A stretch of 64,000 bases of DNA, taken from NCBI RefSeq assembly GCF_003610195.1, contig NZ_RAPO01000002.1, positions 1,178,001 to 1,242,000 of the forward strand, in the 5' to 3' direction. The stretch is from Halopiger aswanensis (GTDB lineage: Archaea > Halobacteriota > Halobacteria > Halobacteriales > Natrialbaceae). Made by a program: the position numbers and the translations under genes. Position 1 is the first letter of the stretch. Every line of letters starts with the position of its first letter. Below are positions 9,392 to 17,367 of the stretch, piece after piece. Under the pieces are notes generated by a model, which did no database searches, had not been told where the DNA came from, and was given only the letters and a program-made list of their open reading frames with translations.

Positions 9392-9994
9392 ATGCGCCAG
9401 TTCGTACTCCTCGGTCACGACGTGCTGACCGAGCCCGACTTCTCGCTGGACGACCTCGCGAGCGGAGCCGGCCGCCTCGACGCGCTCTGTCGGTCGATCA
9501 CCGCCTCCTTCGTCACCTCCCACGGCATCCGCGAGGACGTTTGCACCCACCTGATCGCGCAGGACGAACTCACGATAACCTTCGACGGAAGCGAGCTGCG
9601 GCGGCTCAACCCCGACGAGCGAAGCACCGCCGCGCTCGTCCGGAAGGCTCTCGAGCACCGCGACGAGGCCATCGGCGCGTTGCCTGCGGAGCCGAGCCCC
9701 GGCATCGAGGTCTACCGCCGCGGGTTCGAAGGAACGCTCGAGGAAATCGCCGACGACGGCCCGGTCGTCCAGTTGCACGAGGACGGCGACGCCGTGACGG
9801 ACGTAGCTGCGTCAGAGCTTGCGGACGGGGTTTTCGTGCTCTCCGATCATCGGGACTTTACTGACGAGGAGGAAGGCCTGCTCGAGGACGCGGTCGACCA
9901 GCGGCTCCGCCTGGGGCCGGAACTGTTGCACGCGGATCAGGCGATCACGATCGCGCACCACTATCTGGACACGGACGGCTACGAGAAATTTTAG
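9392..9994 (+). CDS. trmY: tRNA (pseudouridine54-N1)-methyltransferase TrmY
   Basis: A 200-residue SPOUT-class methyltransferase that converts pseudouridine-54 in the tRNA T-loop to N1-methylpseudouridine using SAM. It begins MRQFVLLGHDVLTEPDFSL, the characteristic TrmY N-terminus, and has DELTITFDGSELRRLNPDERS and, near the C-terminus, SDHRDFTDEEEGLL followed by LGPELLHADQAI, which form the SPOUT knot region. The ATG at 9392 is the only plausible start. Pus10, which makes the substrate nucleoside, lies in the same window, although the genes are not in one operon. Confidence 0.95.
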   Translation: MRQFVLLGHDVLTEPDFSLDDLASGAGRLDALCRSITASFVTSHGIREDVCTHLIAQDELTITFDGSELRRLNPDERSTAALVRKALEHRDEAIGALPAEPSPGIEVYRRGFEGTLEEIADDGPVVQLHEDGDAVTDVAASELADGVFVLSDHRDFTDEEEGLLEDAVDQRLRLGPELLHADQAITIAHHYLDTDGYEKF

Positions 9995-10094
9995 GGTGCC
10001 AGCGGGTCGTATGAGAGTGATCGAATCGCACGCCTGCGGCCCGACGATGCGCTTTCGGAAGCGTTAAACGATCGGACGCTCACTATCCGAGTGC

Positions 10095-10167
10095 GGGCCG
10101 GTGGGGTAGCTTGGTATCCTTCGGCCTTCGGGTGGCCGTAACCGCAGTTCGAATCTGCGCCGGCCCA
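10095..10167 (+). tRNA. tRNA-Pro (anticodon CGG)
   Basis: A 73-nt cloverleaf. The 7-bp acceptor stem is GGGCCGG/CCGGCCC with discriminator A; the D-arm is GGG...CCT with a GG in the loop; the anticodon stem is CGGCC/GGCCG around loop TTCGGGT, giving anticodon CGG; the variable loop is 4 nt; the T-arm is CGCAG/CTGCG with loop TTCGAAT. The 3' CCA is not encoded. A run of four T follows at 10169-10172, a plausible terminator. The anticodon reads the proline codon CCG. Confidence 0.95.
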
Positions 10168-10168
10168 C

Positions 10169-10172
10169 TTTT
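10169..10172 (+). terminator. T-run after tRNA-Pro
   Basis: Four T residues begin 2 bases after the discriminator base. Short T-runs without a hairpin are the usual archaeal transcription stop signal, so this probably ends the tRNA transcript. Confidence 0.45.
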
Positions 10173-10320
10173 CCCGCATTTCACGACGACGAGCGATGCG
10201 TGGCGCGGTAGCGTCACGGCAACGCGAACGGCGAAGCCGTGAGCGAAGCGAGCGGTCTTCGATGCGGGGAAATGGACCCAAGCAGATTCGAATCAGGGAG
10301 GAGCTTCGCTCCGACCGTGG

Positions 10321-10340
10321 TTCGAATCTGCGACGACCGA
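10321..10340 (+). repeat. Imperfect copy of the tRNA-Pro 3' end (possible attachment-site remnant)
   Basis: Bases 10321-10340 match 10148-10167, the T-loop through the discriminator of tRNA-Pro, at 17 of 20 positions, with the first 12 (TTCGAATCTGCG) identical. It lies 2 bases from the stop codon of the lower-GC glycosyltransferase. Integrative elements often leave such 3'-end copies, but no integrase is present and both copies sit on the same side of the glycosyltransferase, so this is only suggestive. Confidence 0.4.
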
Positions 10341-10342
10341 CC

Positions 10343-11545
10343 TTACTGACTCTTCGTCATCGGTTCTTCCCGTTCTTCACCTCTCGGTTGTTCGTCGGTA
10401 TCGACCCCTCTGTCGAGTATCGCATCACGTACCACCTCGTCCGTAACGCTGGTGGGTGGCACTTTCGGCGTAACCTCGAAGGTGCTAGTCGGTCGAACAA
10501 TCGCCCAGAACGCACCTGCCGCGTGGAGTATCGCAACGACTGGAAGCGTGAGAAACAATCCAAGGAGCACTCGGAATCGTTCTGCATAGTACCAGTAGCC
10601 GAGGAATCCCCACGCGAAGAGGCAGACAACCTGAACGAGGATCCCGAGTTGATAGATACCCGGAAGGAAAACGACTGAAACAGGCGTCACTGCCGGAACC
10701 AGAAGTAGTGGAGAGAGCACCACGAGTCCCCACGCGGCGTTCCGGAGAAGCGACAGCGCTCGGTACCGCCTGGGCAGCAAATGTGAGTCGAGCGCCGCCC
10801 CCGAGATCCATCGCCGCCGTTGTGTGATCATAGCGCGTATCGAGGGCGGAGCCTGATTGAGTAACTTTACCGGCAACACTGCCATTTCGCGATCCGGGTC
10901 GGCAAACGCACGCCAGATAAAATTCGTGTCCTCCGTGACCGTCGGAACATCCCAGGTAACCTCGTTTTCTACGTTGGCTTTGACGGCGAAGCCACCGCCC
11001 CAAGCATATAGCGGATAGCAAAAGCGGGGGAACGTTCGTTGTTCAATTTGAAAGCCCATCCGGAATATTTCTGCAAAATAACACAGCCACGACCCGGTTC
11101 GGACCGGTCGCTCCATCAACTGAACGACATCGACGTCGGGGAACGGAGGCAGTGACGGGACGATGGTATCTTCATCGAGATAGAGAACGAATTCCTCGTC
11201 TACCGGAGCGTTTCGACGCGCCCACTCGACCGCTCTGGCCTTCCGTCTGGCTTCGCAGGTAAACTCCTCGGGAACGACGTGAACGGTCGCACCGTCGACA
11301 TCGATCTCTCGTTCGGCAATCACTTGAACACCTCCAAGCCCGTCGGGAAGCGAATCCACGGTTCCCTGAACGACGTCCTGGGCGTCGATCGTGAGAACTC
11401 GAGCGTGAATTTCTGAGTGGTCGTACTCACCCGGACGTTTTCGTGCCTGTCCAACGACGAGTACTTCGATAATCCAAATCGCCGTTGCGGCGAAGAAGAT
11501 CACGAGAACAGTCCAAGCGATTACCGAATATACAGTGTCGAGCAA
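10343..11545 (-). CDS. Family 2 glycosyltransferase, membrane-bound
   Basis: A 400-residue enzyme with an N-terminal membrane anchor (residues 3-31), a GT-A catalytic domain (about 45-250) and two to four C-terminal spans (about 270-370). Catalytic landmarks are YLDEDT (the D-x-D nucleotide-sugar/metal motif), TEDTNF, and QRRRWISG, the QxxRW-type motif of processive GT2 enzymes. It probably adds or polymerises sugar at the membrane, for example an exopolysaccharide or surface glycan. GC content is visibly lower than in the flanks and the gene lies just past a tRNA, so it may have been acquired. No other glycan genes adjoin it. Confidence 0.88.
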   Translation of the reverse strand: MLDTVYSVIAWTVLVIFFAATAIWIIEVLVVGQARKRPGEYDHSEIHARVLTIDAQDVVQGTVDSLPDGLGGVQVIAEREIDVDGATVHVVPEEFTCEARRKARAVEWARRNAPVDEEFVLYLDEDTIVPSLPPFPDVDVVQLMERPVRTGSWLCYFAEIFRMGFQIEQRTFPRFCYPLYAWGGGFAVKANVENEVTWDVPTVTEDTNFIWRAFADPDREMAVLPVKLLNQAPPSIRAMITQRRRWISGAALDSHLLPRRYRALSLLRNAAWGLVVLSPLLLVPAVTPVSVVFLPGIYQLGILVQVVCLFAWGFLGYWYYAERFRVLLGLFLTLPVVAILHAAGAFWAIVRPTSTFEVTPKVPPTSVTDEVVRDAILDRGVDTDEQPRGEEREEPMTKSQ

Positions 11546-11795
11546 AATAATACACCTAACCCACCATTCGTTTCGACTCCATCTAGATATAGCTATTTTG
11601 ATATCCCACGAATTACCGACATTCGTACGCTCTATCCGAAGGGCAGAGCTGTATACGACAGTATGGGCGCTGCGGGTGACGCAGAGTTCACTCCACTACA
11701 CCTACCAGGAGCGAAGGGACACGAGGTAGCGATGCGGTACTCGGGAACTGAACGGTACGAGACGGAACCAGATCTCTCCTGAAAGGGATGTTACA

Positions 11796-11807
11796 GTAAC
11801 TTTATCC
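11796..11807 (+). promoter_or_regulatory. Probable TATA region of the GH4 gene
   Basis: The stretch around TAACTTTATCC lies 25-36 bases before the ATG at 11832, the spacing expected for a leaderless or nearly leaderless haloarchaeal transcript. Seen by eye only. Confidence 0.4.
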
Positions 11808-11831
11808 CGACAATGGGTGACAGACGTTAGC

Positions 11832-13139
11832 ATGACAAATATCGCGTTCATCGGCGCCGGCAGCATGGTCTTCGCGAAGAACCTCGTGGGCGATATCCTC
11901 TCCTTCGAAGCCCTAAACGACAGCACCATCTCGCTGATGGACATCGACGAGCACCGCCTCGAGCAAACTGCCGAAGTCGCAACTGCCATGGTCGAAAACG
12001 GCCGCGTCGACGCGACGATCGAGGCCACGACCGATCGGCGCGAAGCGCTCGAGGGGGCCGACTACGTCCTGAACATGATCAACGTCGGCGGCACCGAGCC
12101 GTTCGAGAACGAGATCCGCATCCCCGAGAAGTACGGCGTCGAGCAGGCGATCGGCGACACGCTCGGCCCCGGCGGGATCTTCCGCGGACTCCGGACGATT
12201 CCGACGATGCTCGAGATCGCCGCGGACATGGAAGAACTGTGCCCCGACGCGCTCCTGCTGAACTACACCAACCCGATGGCGATCGTCTGCTGGGCGATGG
12301 ACGAGGCGACCGATATCGAGACCGTCGGCCTCTGTCACAGCGTTCCCCACACCGCCGAAGCGATCGCCGAGTACGTCGGCGTCCCGAGCGAGGAACTCGA
12401 GTACTGGGTCGCCGGCATCAACCACATGGCCTGGTTCCTCGAGTGCGAGTGGCAGGGCGAGGACGTCTATCCGATGCTCGAGGACGCGATGGCGGACGAC
12501 GAGACCTACGAGAAGGACGCCGTCCGGTTCGAACTCCTGAAACACTTCGGCGCGTTCGTCACCGAGTCGAGCCACCACAACTCGGAGTACCACCCCTACT
12601 TCCGCACCGATCCGGCGCTGATCGAGGAGTTGACCGGCACGAACTACGCCGAACGGATGCCGACCGCGACCTACCTCGAGGGCTGGAAGACCCGCTCCGC
12701 GGAGCGCGACGACGCGCTGGCGGACGTCGACCCCGCTGACGTCGAAATCGAGCGCTCCGAGGAGTACGCCTCGCGGCTGATCCACTCGCTCGAGACCGAC
12801 ACGCCCCGGCGACTCAACCTGAACGTTCCCAACGGCCCCGGACACATTCAGAACCTCGAGAACGACGCCTGCGTCGAGGTCCCGTGTCTGGTCGACGGGA
12901 CGGGCGTCCACCCCTGCTCCGTCGGCGAGCTCCCGCCGCAACTGGCCGCGCTCAACCGCACGAACGTGAACGTCCAGCGACTGGCTGTGAAGGGTGCGCT
13001 CGAGGGCGACCGCGAGGCGGTTCACCAAGCGGTCAAACTCGATCCGCTCACCGCGGCCGAACTCTCGCTCGACGAGATCCACGAGATGACCGAGGAGTTG
13101 CTCGCGGCGAACGAGGCGTACCTGCCCGCGTTGAACTGA
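11832..13139 (+). CDS. GH4-family alpha-galactosidase/alpha-glucosidase
   Basis: A 435-residue glycoside hydrolase of family 4, the NAD- and Mn-dependent family that cleaves by an oxidation-elimination route. MTNIAFIGAGSMVFAKNLVG is the Rossmann NAD site. NYTNPMAIV is the family NPM block, and Cys168 (LCHSVPH) with His198 (GINHMAWF) are the expected metal ligands. A GTG at 11817 could add five residues, but ATG at 11832 fits the family N-terminus. The following genes degrade galactonate, which favours an alpha-galactosidase (MelA-like) over an alpha-glucosidase. No signal peptide, so it is cytoplasmic and needs an imported galactoside. Confidence 0.9.
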   Translation: MTNIAFIGAGSMVFAKNLVGDILSFEALNDSTISLMDIDEHRLEQTAEVATAMVENGRVDATIEATTDRREALEGADYVLNMINVGGTEPFENEIRIPEKYGVEQAIGDTLGPGGIFRGLRTIPTMLEIAADMEELCPDALLLNYTNPMAIVCWAMDEATDIETVGLCHSVPHTAEAIAEYVGVPSEELEYWVAGINHMAWFLECEWQGEDVYPMLEDAMADDETYEKDAVRFELLKHFGAFVTESSHHNSEYHPYFRTDPALIEELTGTNYAERMPTATYLEGWKTRSAERDDALADVDPADVEIERSEEYASRLIHSLETDTPRRLNLNVPNGPGHIQNLENDACVEVPCLVDGTGVHPCSVGELPPQLAALNRTNVNVQRLAVKGALEGDREAVHQAVKLDPLTAAELSLDEIHEMTEELLAANEAYLPALN

Positions 13140-13247
13140 TCGCTCGAGCGGTGACCGGTTCGGCTTCCGGCGGTTCGGCGACTCGAGCGCCGATGCCGGT
13201 TCACGCGCCGTCCCGTGCGCCATCGAACCGCGGGCGTGAGACGGTAT

Positions 13248-13260
13248 CACTATATATCGA
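13248..13260 (+). promoter_or_regulatory. TATA box of the galactonate dehydratase gene
   Basis: CACTATATATCGA ends 18 bases before the ATG at 13279, with the TATATA core centred about 25 bases before it. This is a strong archaeal TATA box for a leaderless message, showing that the gene has its own promoter rather than depending on the upstream GH4 gene. Confidence 0.6.
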
Positions 13261-13278
13261 GGTGCAGGATGGACGCGT

Positions 13279-14460
13279 ATGTCAACCGACTCCGACGGCG
13301 ATTCGGCCGACCGAATCGTCGACTACGAACTGTTCGAGGTGCCGCCCCGTTGGCTGTTTCTGAAGGTCACGACCGCCGACGGCACCGTCGGCTGGGGCGA
13401 ACCCGTCGTCGAGGGCCGCGCGAAGACCGTCCGCGCCGCCGTCGAGGAACTGATGGAGAACTACCTGCTCGGCAAGGACCCCTCGAGGATCGAGCACCAC
13501 TGGCAGCGCCTCTACCGCGGCGGCTTCTACCGCGGCGGCCCCGTCCTGATGAGCGCCATCGCGGGCATCGATCAGGCCCTGTGGGACATCAAGGGCAAGC
13601 AGTACGGCCTCCCGGTCTACGAACTGCTGGGCGGTGCGGCCTGCGACCGCATCCGCGTCTACCAGTGGATCGGCGGCGACCGGCCCGCCGACGTCGGCGA
13701 GGCGGCCGCCGAAAAGGTCGACGCCGGCTTCACCGCGCTGAAGATGAACGCCACCCCTGAGATGCGCCGGATTGACAACCCCGCAGCCGTCGAGGCGGCC
13801 CAGAAACGGCTCGCCGAGGTTCGGAACGCCGTCGGCGACGAGGTCGACATCGGCGTCGACTTCCACGGCCGCGTCTCCAAGTCGATGGCCAAGCGACTCG
13901 TGGAAGCGCTCGAGCCCTACGAGCCGTTCTTCGTCGAGGAGCCGGTCCTGCCGGAGCACAACGACGCGCTCCCCGAAATCGCCCAGCACACGACGATCCC
14001 GATCGCCACGGGCGAACGCATGTTCTCCCGGTGGGATTTCAAGTCGCTGTTCGAGCAGGGCGTGGTCGACCTGATCCAGCCGGACCTCTCCCACGCCGGC
14101 GGCATCACCGAGGTCAAGAAGATCGCCAGCATGGCCGAAGCCTACGACGTCGCCATCGCGCCCCACTGCCCGCTCGGGCCGATCGCGCTGGCCTCGTGCA
14201 TCCAGGTCGACGCCTGTACGCCGAACACGCTCATCCAGGAGCAGAGTCTGGACATCCACTACAACGAGACCAGCGACGTGCTCGACTACCTCGCCGACCC
14301 CTCGGTCTTCGAGTACGAGGACGGCTACGTGGACCTGCCCGACGAGCCGGGACTGGGCATCGAGGTCGACGAGGAAGTCGTTCGCGAGCGCGCCGAACAG
14401 GAGGTCAACTGGCACAACCCGGTCTGGGAGCACGACGACGGCAGCGTCGCCGAGTGGTAG
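13279..14460 (+). CDS. dgoD: D-galactonate dehydratase family protein (enolase superfamily)
   Basis: A 393-residue mandelate-racemase/enolase superfamily enzyme, close in length to DgoD. It begins with a haloarchaeal extension, then DYELFEVPPRWLFLKV. Metal ligands appear in order: Asp in GVDFHGRV, Glu in FFVEEPVLPE and Glu in TGERMFSRW. The catalytic His lies in APHCPLGPIALA. The reaction removes water from D-galactonate to give 2-keto-3-deoxygalactonate (KDGal). It precedes the kinase and opposes the aldolase that would finish the pathway. Related dehydratases for gluconate or other sugar acids share these motifs, so exact specificity is inferred from context. Confidence 0.88.
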   Translation: MSTDSDGDSADRIVDYELFEVPPRWLFLKVTTADGTVGWGEPVVEGRAKTVRAAVEELMENYLLGKDPSRIEHHWQRLYRGGFYRGGPVLMSAIAGIDQALWDIKGKQYGLPVYELLGGAACDRIRVYQWIGGDRPADVGEAAAEKVDAGFTALKMNATPEMRRIDNPAAVEAAQKRLAEVRNAVGDEVDIGVDFHGRVSKSMAKRLVEALEPYEPFFVEEPVLPEHNDALPEIAQHTTIPIATGERMFSRWDFKSLFEQGVVDLIQPDLSHAGGITEVKKIASMAEAYDVAIAPHCPLGPIALASCIQVDACTPNTLIQEQSLDIHYNETSDVLDYLADPSVFEYEDGYVDLPDEPGLGIEVDEEVVRERAEQEVNWHNPVWEHDDGSVAEW

Positions 14461-14563
14461 CGGACGGACGTCTCGGCTTCACGACGCCTCGAGCCGAGAT
14501 CTCGTCTCTGTTTTCGGGTTCGAATCGAGCGGAACCCTCGCTAAATCCGACGGTACCGTGAAC

Positions 14564-14573
14564 ACCTATATGC
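14564..14573 (+). promoter_or_regulatory. Probable TATA box of the KDG/KDGal kinase gene
   Basis: ACCTATATGC ends 22 bases before the ATG at 14596, consistent with a short-leader or leaderless archaeal transcript. Confidence 0.45.
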
Positions 14574-14595
14574 GAGAGTTCGAAACGAACGAGCA

Positions 14596-15561
14596 ATGTC
14601 ATCGCTGCTGACGTTCGGCGAAACGATGCTGCGGCTCTCGCCGACCCCCGGCGACCGCCTCGAGACGGCCCGACAACTGGACTTCCGCACCGCCGGCGCC
14701 GAGAGCAACGTCGCGATCGCGGCCTCGAACCTCGGCCTCGAGGCGACGTGGGCCTCCAAACTCCCGGACTCGCCGCTCGGGCGCCGAGTCACGCGAGAAG
14801 TGCAGAGCCACGGCGTCGAGACCAACGTCGCCTGGGACGACGACGGACGCCAGGGCGCCTATTTCATCGAACAGGGCGGCCAGCCGCGGGGCACGAACGT
14901 CATCTACGACCGCGCGGACGCGGCGGTCCAGACTGCGACGCCCGACGAGTTGACCGACGGGATCGACCTCGAGTCCGTCGACGCCCTCTACACGAGCGGG
15001 ATCACCCCCGCGCTCTCCGACCGCCTCGAAGAGACGACCGAAACCCTCCTCGAGCGCGCGCAGGACGCGGGCGCAACGACCGTCTTCGACCTCAACTACC
15101 GCTCGAAGCTCTGGTCGCCCGCCGAGGCGCGAGCCTGCTGCGAGGGCCTCCTCGAGTCGGTCGATATCCCGGTCGTCGCGGCCCGCGATGCTCGCTCGGT
15201 CCTCGAGTTGTCTGGCAGCGACGAGGAGATCGCGGAGGAGATCGCGACGACCTACGACGCCGACGTGGTCGTCGTGACCCAGGGCGAAGACGGTGCGCTC
15301 GCCCTCGAGGCCGACGGGACCGTCCGCGATCAGCCGGCGTTCCCGGCGGAGACGACCGACCCGATCGGCACCGGGGACGCCTTCGTCGGCGGCTTCCTCG
15401 CGAGCTACCTCGCGGGCGAGGACCGCGACGTAGCCGACGCGCTCGAGTACGGCTCGGCGACGGCGGCCCTGAAGCGCACGATCAACGGCGACCTCGCCGT
15501 GCTCACGCCCGACGAGGTCGAGGGCGTGATCGACGACGCCGACGGCGGAATCGACCGCTAA
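14596..15561 (+). CDS. kdgK: 2-keto-3-deoxygluconate/galactonate kinase (PfkB family)
   Basis: A 321-residue PfkB-family sugar kinase. It starts MSSLLTFGETMLRLSP, with the substrate-binding GETMLRL, then TAGAESNVAIAASNLG. The PfkB signature near the C-terminus is DPIGTGDAFVGGFLA with the catalytic base Asp261. Expected reaction: ATP-dependent phosphorylation of KDG or KDGal to the 6-phospho form. The position between galactonate dehydratase and a KDPG/KDPGal aldolase supports a role in galactose degradation as well as the semi-phosphorylative Entner-Doudoroff route. Convergent with the aldolase gene. Confidence 0.9.
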   Translation: MSSLLTFGETMLRLSPTPGDRLETARQLDFRTAGAESNVAIAASNLGLEATWASKLPDSPLGRRVTREVQSHGVETNVAWDDDGRQGAYFIEQGGQPRGTNVIYDRADAAVQTATPDELTDGIDLESVDALYTSGITPALSDRLEETTETLLERAQDAGATTVFDLNYRSKLWSPAEARACCEGLLESVDIPVVAARDARSVLELSGSDEEIAEEIATTYDADVVVVTQGEDGALALEADGTVRDQPAFPAETTDPIGTGDAFVGGFLASYLAGEDRDVADALEYGSATAALKRTINGDLAVLTPDEVEGVIDDADGGIDR

Positions 15562-15597
15562 CGCGGCGAAAAGAGCGATTTTCGAACCGACGCGGCG

Positions 15598-16251
15598 CTA
15601 CTGCGAGCGCGCCGCTTCGACGGCCTCGACGAACTCGGCCGCGTGCTCGCGGACCTGGTCCATGTCGCCGGCCTCGATCGCGTCGTAGTCGACGATCGCG
15701 CTGCCGGCGCCGACCGCGATCGCGCCAGCGTCGAAGAAGTCGTCGACGTTCTCGGGCGAGACGCCGCCGGTCGGCATGACGTCGACGTCGCCGAGCGGGC
15801 CCTGCAAGGCGCCGATGTGGCCCGGTCCGACGGTCGTCGCGGGGAACATCTTCAGCATGTCCGCGCCGGCTTCCATCGCCGTCACGGCCTCGGTCGGCGT
15901 CATCACGCCCGGAATCGAGAGCGCGCCCTGCCGGTTGCAGAGCTCGATCATCTCCGGGTTGCAGTCGGGCGCGAGGACGAACTCCGCGCCGGCGTCGATG
16001 ACCGACTGGGCCGTCGGCGCGTCCAGCACCGTTCCGGCGCCGATGACGGCGTCCGTGTCGGCCAGTTCGCGGTCGACGGCCGCGATCTTCTCGCTCGCGC
16101 GCTTCCCGTCGGCGGTCACCTCGAGCGCGGTGACGCCGGCCTCGTGAATAGCCGTCGCCACGTCGGTGATCTGGTCCTCGTCGATGCCCCGCAGTACCGC
16201 GACGACACCGCTGTCAACGATCCGTTCTCTGACGGCGTTTGCCTCGGCCAT
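15598..16251 (-). CDS. 2-keto-3-deoxy-6-phosphogluconate/galactonate aldolase
   Basis: A 217-residue class I aldolase of the KDPG/KDPGal family, splitting the 6-phospho-2-keto-3-deoxy acid into pyruvate and glyceraldehyde 3-phosphate. The Schiff-base Lys134 sits in DMLKMFPATT, Glu44 in ALEVTADGK is the expected general acid/base, and GAGTVLD and PTGGVSPENV are family motifs. The residue that is Arg four positions after the Glu in the E. coli enzyme is Asp48 here, so phosphate or acid binding may differ. The start at 16251 (MAEANAVRERI) matches the family. It converges with the kinase gene and is read from its own promoter. Confidence 0.9.
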   Translation of the reverse strand: MAEANAVRERIVDSGVVAVLRGIDEDQITDVATAIHEAGVTALEVTADGKRASEKIAAVDRELADTDAVIGAGTVLDAPTAQSVIDAGAEFVLAPDCNPEMIELCNRQGALSIPGVMTPTEAVTAMEAGADMLKMFPATTVGPGHIGALQGPLGDVDVMPTGGVSPENVDDFFDAGAIAVGAGSAIVDYDAIEAGDMDQVREHAAEFVEAVEAARSQ

Positions 16252-16436
16252 GGCGGGAGTTGGCGTATCACCCCCTTTATGGCTTCGAAACTGCGGACTC
16301 GTTGGCGGCCAGCTCGGCGGTGATCTGCTCGGCGGCGGCCGATTCGCTGTCCGTCGACGCCCAGCTCCTCGAGCGCGCCGCTCGAGCGGGTACGAAAACG
16401 CGGGAGGGAATCTACGTCGCTCGCCGTTCGCCCGTC

Positions 16437-16832
16437 TCAGGGGTTGATGACGCGATCCGGCCGGATCCGCAGGATAACCCGCTCGGTCTGGATCGGGTTC
16501 GGATACTCGTCCTCGCCCATGTAGCGCTGGGCGAGTTCGTCGATGTGCTCGCGGGCACCCTCGGTCGTAATCTCGTCGACCTCGCCGATGATCGAGAGGT
16601 GCTGATACGGGTTGTCCGGATCGACCATGCTGATGCCGACGCCGGGGTTTTTCTGCACGTTGCGCTCCTTCTGGCGGCCGCGCTCGGTGTTGACGAGTAT
16701 CCGATTGTCGTCGGCGTCGTAGTCGATCCAGACCGGCGTGACGTGGGGCAGTCCCTCGTCGGTCAGCGTCGCGACGTGCGCGAACGTTTCCTTCTCGAAC
16801 AGGTCGTGAAACTCCTCGGGAATGGCAGCCAT
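16437..16832 (-). CDS. PPOX-class F420-dependent oxidoreductase
   Basis: A 131-residue split-barrel flavin/deazaflavin-binding protein. It begins MAAIPEEFHDLFEKETFAHVATL, with GLPHVTPVWIDYD and ILVNTERGRQKERNVQKNPGV following, the typical pyridoxamine-phosphate-oxidase-like barrel with the R-K-x-RN motif of F420-binding members. Substrate unknown. The downstream Met at 16832 was preferred to 16862 because the upstream residues (MWRGKTSRRT) are not family-like. Confidence 0.87.
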   Translation of the reverse strand: MAAIPEEFHDLFEKETFAHVATLTDEGLPHVTPVWIDYDADDNRILVNTERGRQKERNVQKNPGVGISMVDPDNPYQHLSIIGEVDEITTEGAREHIDELAQRYMGEDEYPNPIQTERVILRIRPDRVINP

Positions 16833-16922
16833 AGTGCGGCGGGAGGTTTTCCCGCGCCACACTTCTGTCTAGGGCCTACACTCGGTGGGTCTCGGCGGGC
16901 GCTGAGAAGCCGTCCCGCTGGG

Positions 16923-17309
16923 TCAGAGATCCTGCAGCCGAATCCCGTCCTGGACCAGCCGCGCGTTGCGCTCGCGCTCGAGGTGCTCGGCGAGTTCCTC
17001 GTGGTCGTACAGTTGGGCGACTACATCCGCGTACAGCGTCCGCCACGTGAGCGCGTAGATCGGCGACTGCCCCCACGCGCGCAGTTCGGGCACCAGTTCG
17101 TCGTAGGTCTCGTAGCGCTCCTCGAACCGGTCGATCGCCTCGAGCACGCGGCCGGCCGCCTCGCGGTCGTCGTCGGCTGCTTCGATCGCCTGGTTGAGCT
17201 TCTCTTCCCAACTCGCGACCGCCTGCTGCATGTCCGCCGCGGCGGCCTCGTCGTCGTCGGGCAGTCGCTCGAGCAGCGGTTGCGGAACGCCGAGTGAAAT
17301 GTCTTCCAT
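16923..17309 (-). CDS. Conserved hypothetical protein, helical, 128 aa
   Basis: The protein is acidic and predicted mostly helical: MEDISLGVPQPLLERLPDD, then a long Ala/Glu/Asp-rich stretch, then SPIYALTWRTLYADVVAQLYD and a charged helix LERERNARLVQDG. No known domain recognised. ATG at 17309 is preferred, since an extension to 17330 would need a GTG start. It lies between the F420 oxidoreductase and the transducer, all on the minus strand but with gaps, so no operon is evident. Confidence 0.6.
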   Translation of the reverse strand: MEDISLGVPQPLLERLPDDDEAAAADMQQAVASWEEKLNQAIEAADDDREAAGRVLEAIDRFEERYETYDELVPELRAWGQSPIYALTWRTLYADVVAQLYDHEELAEHLERERNARLVQDGIRLQDL

Positions 17310-17367
17310 GCCAAAGGGTAGCGCGGCCACCGAAAAGAAACCTGAGGTCCCGGACGGCGCGGAACGG

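Noticed and set aside
9991-10281. Minus-strand frame across tRNA-Pro
   Set aside because: It reads the tRNA antisense (CGYGHPKAEGYQ-type peptide), a common false call at haloarchaeal tRNA genes.
11417-11782. Plus-strand frame overlapping the start of the glycosyltransferase
   Set aside because: Composition is not haloarchaeal, no motif, and half of it is antisense to the glycosyltransferase N-terminus.
14574-16290. Common operator (GTTCGAAAC-like) before the kinase and aldolase genes of the galactose cluster
   Set aside because: TTCGAA occurs in both promoters, but it is a self-complementary hexamer frequent in this genome and is absent before the GH4 and dehydratase genes.
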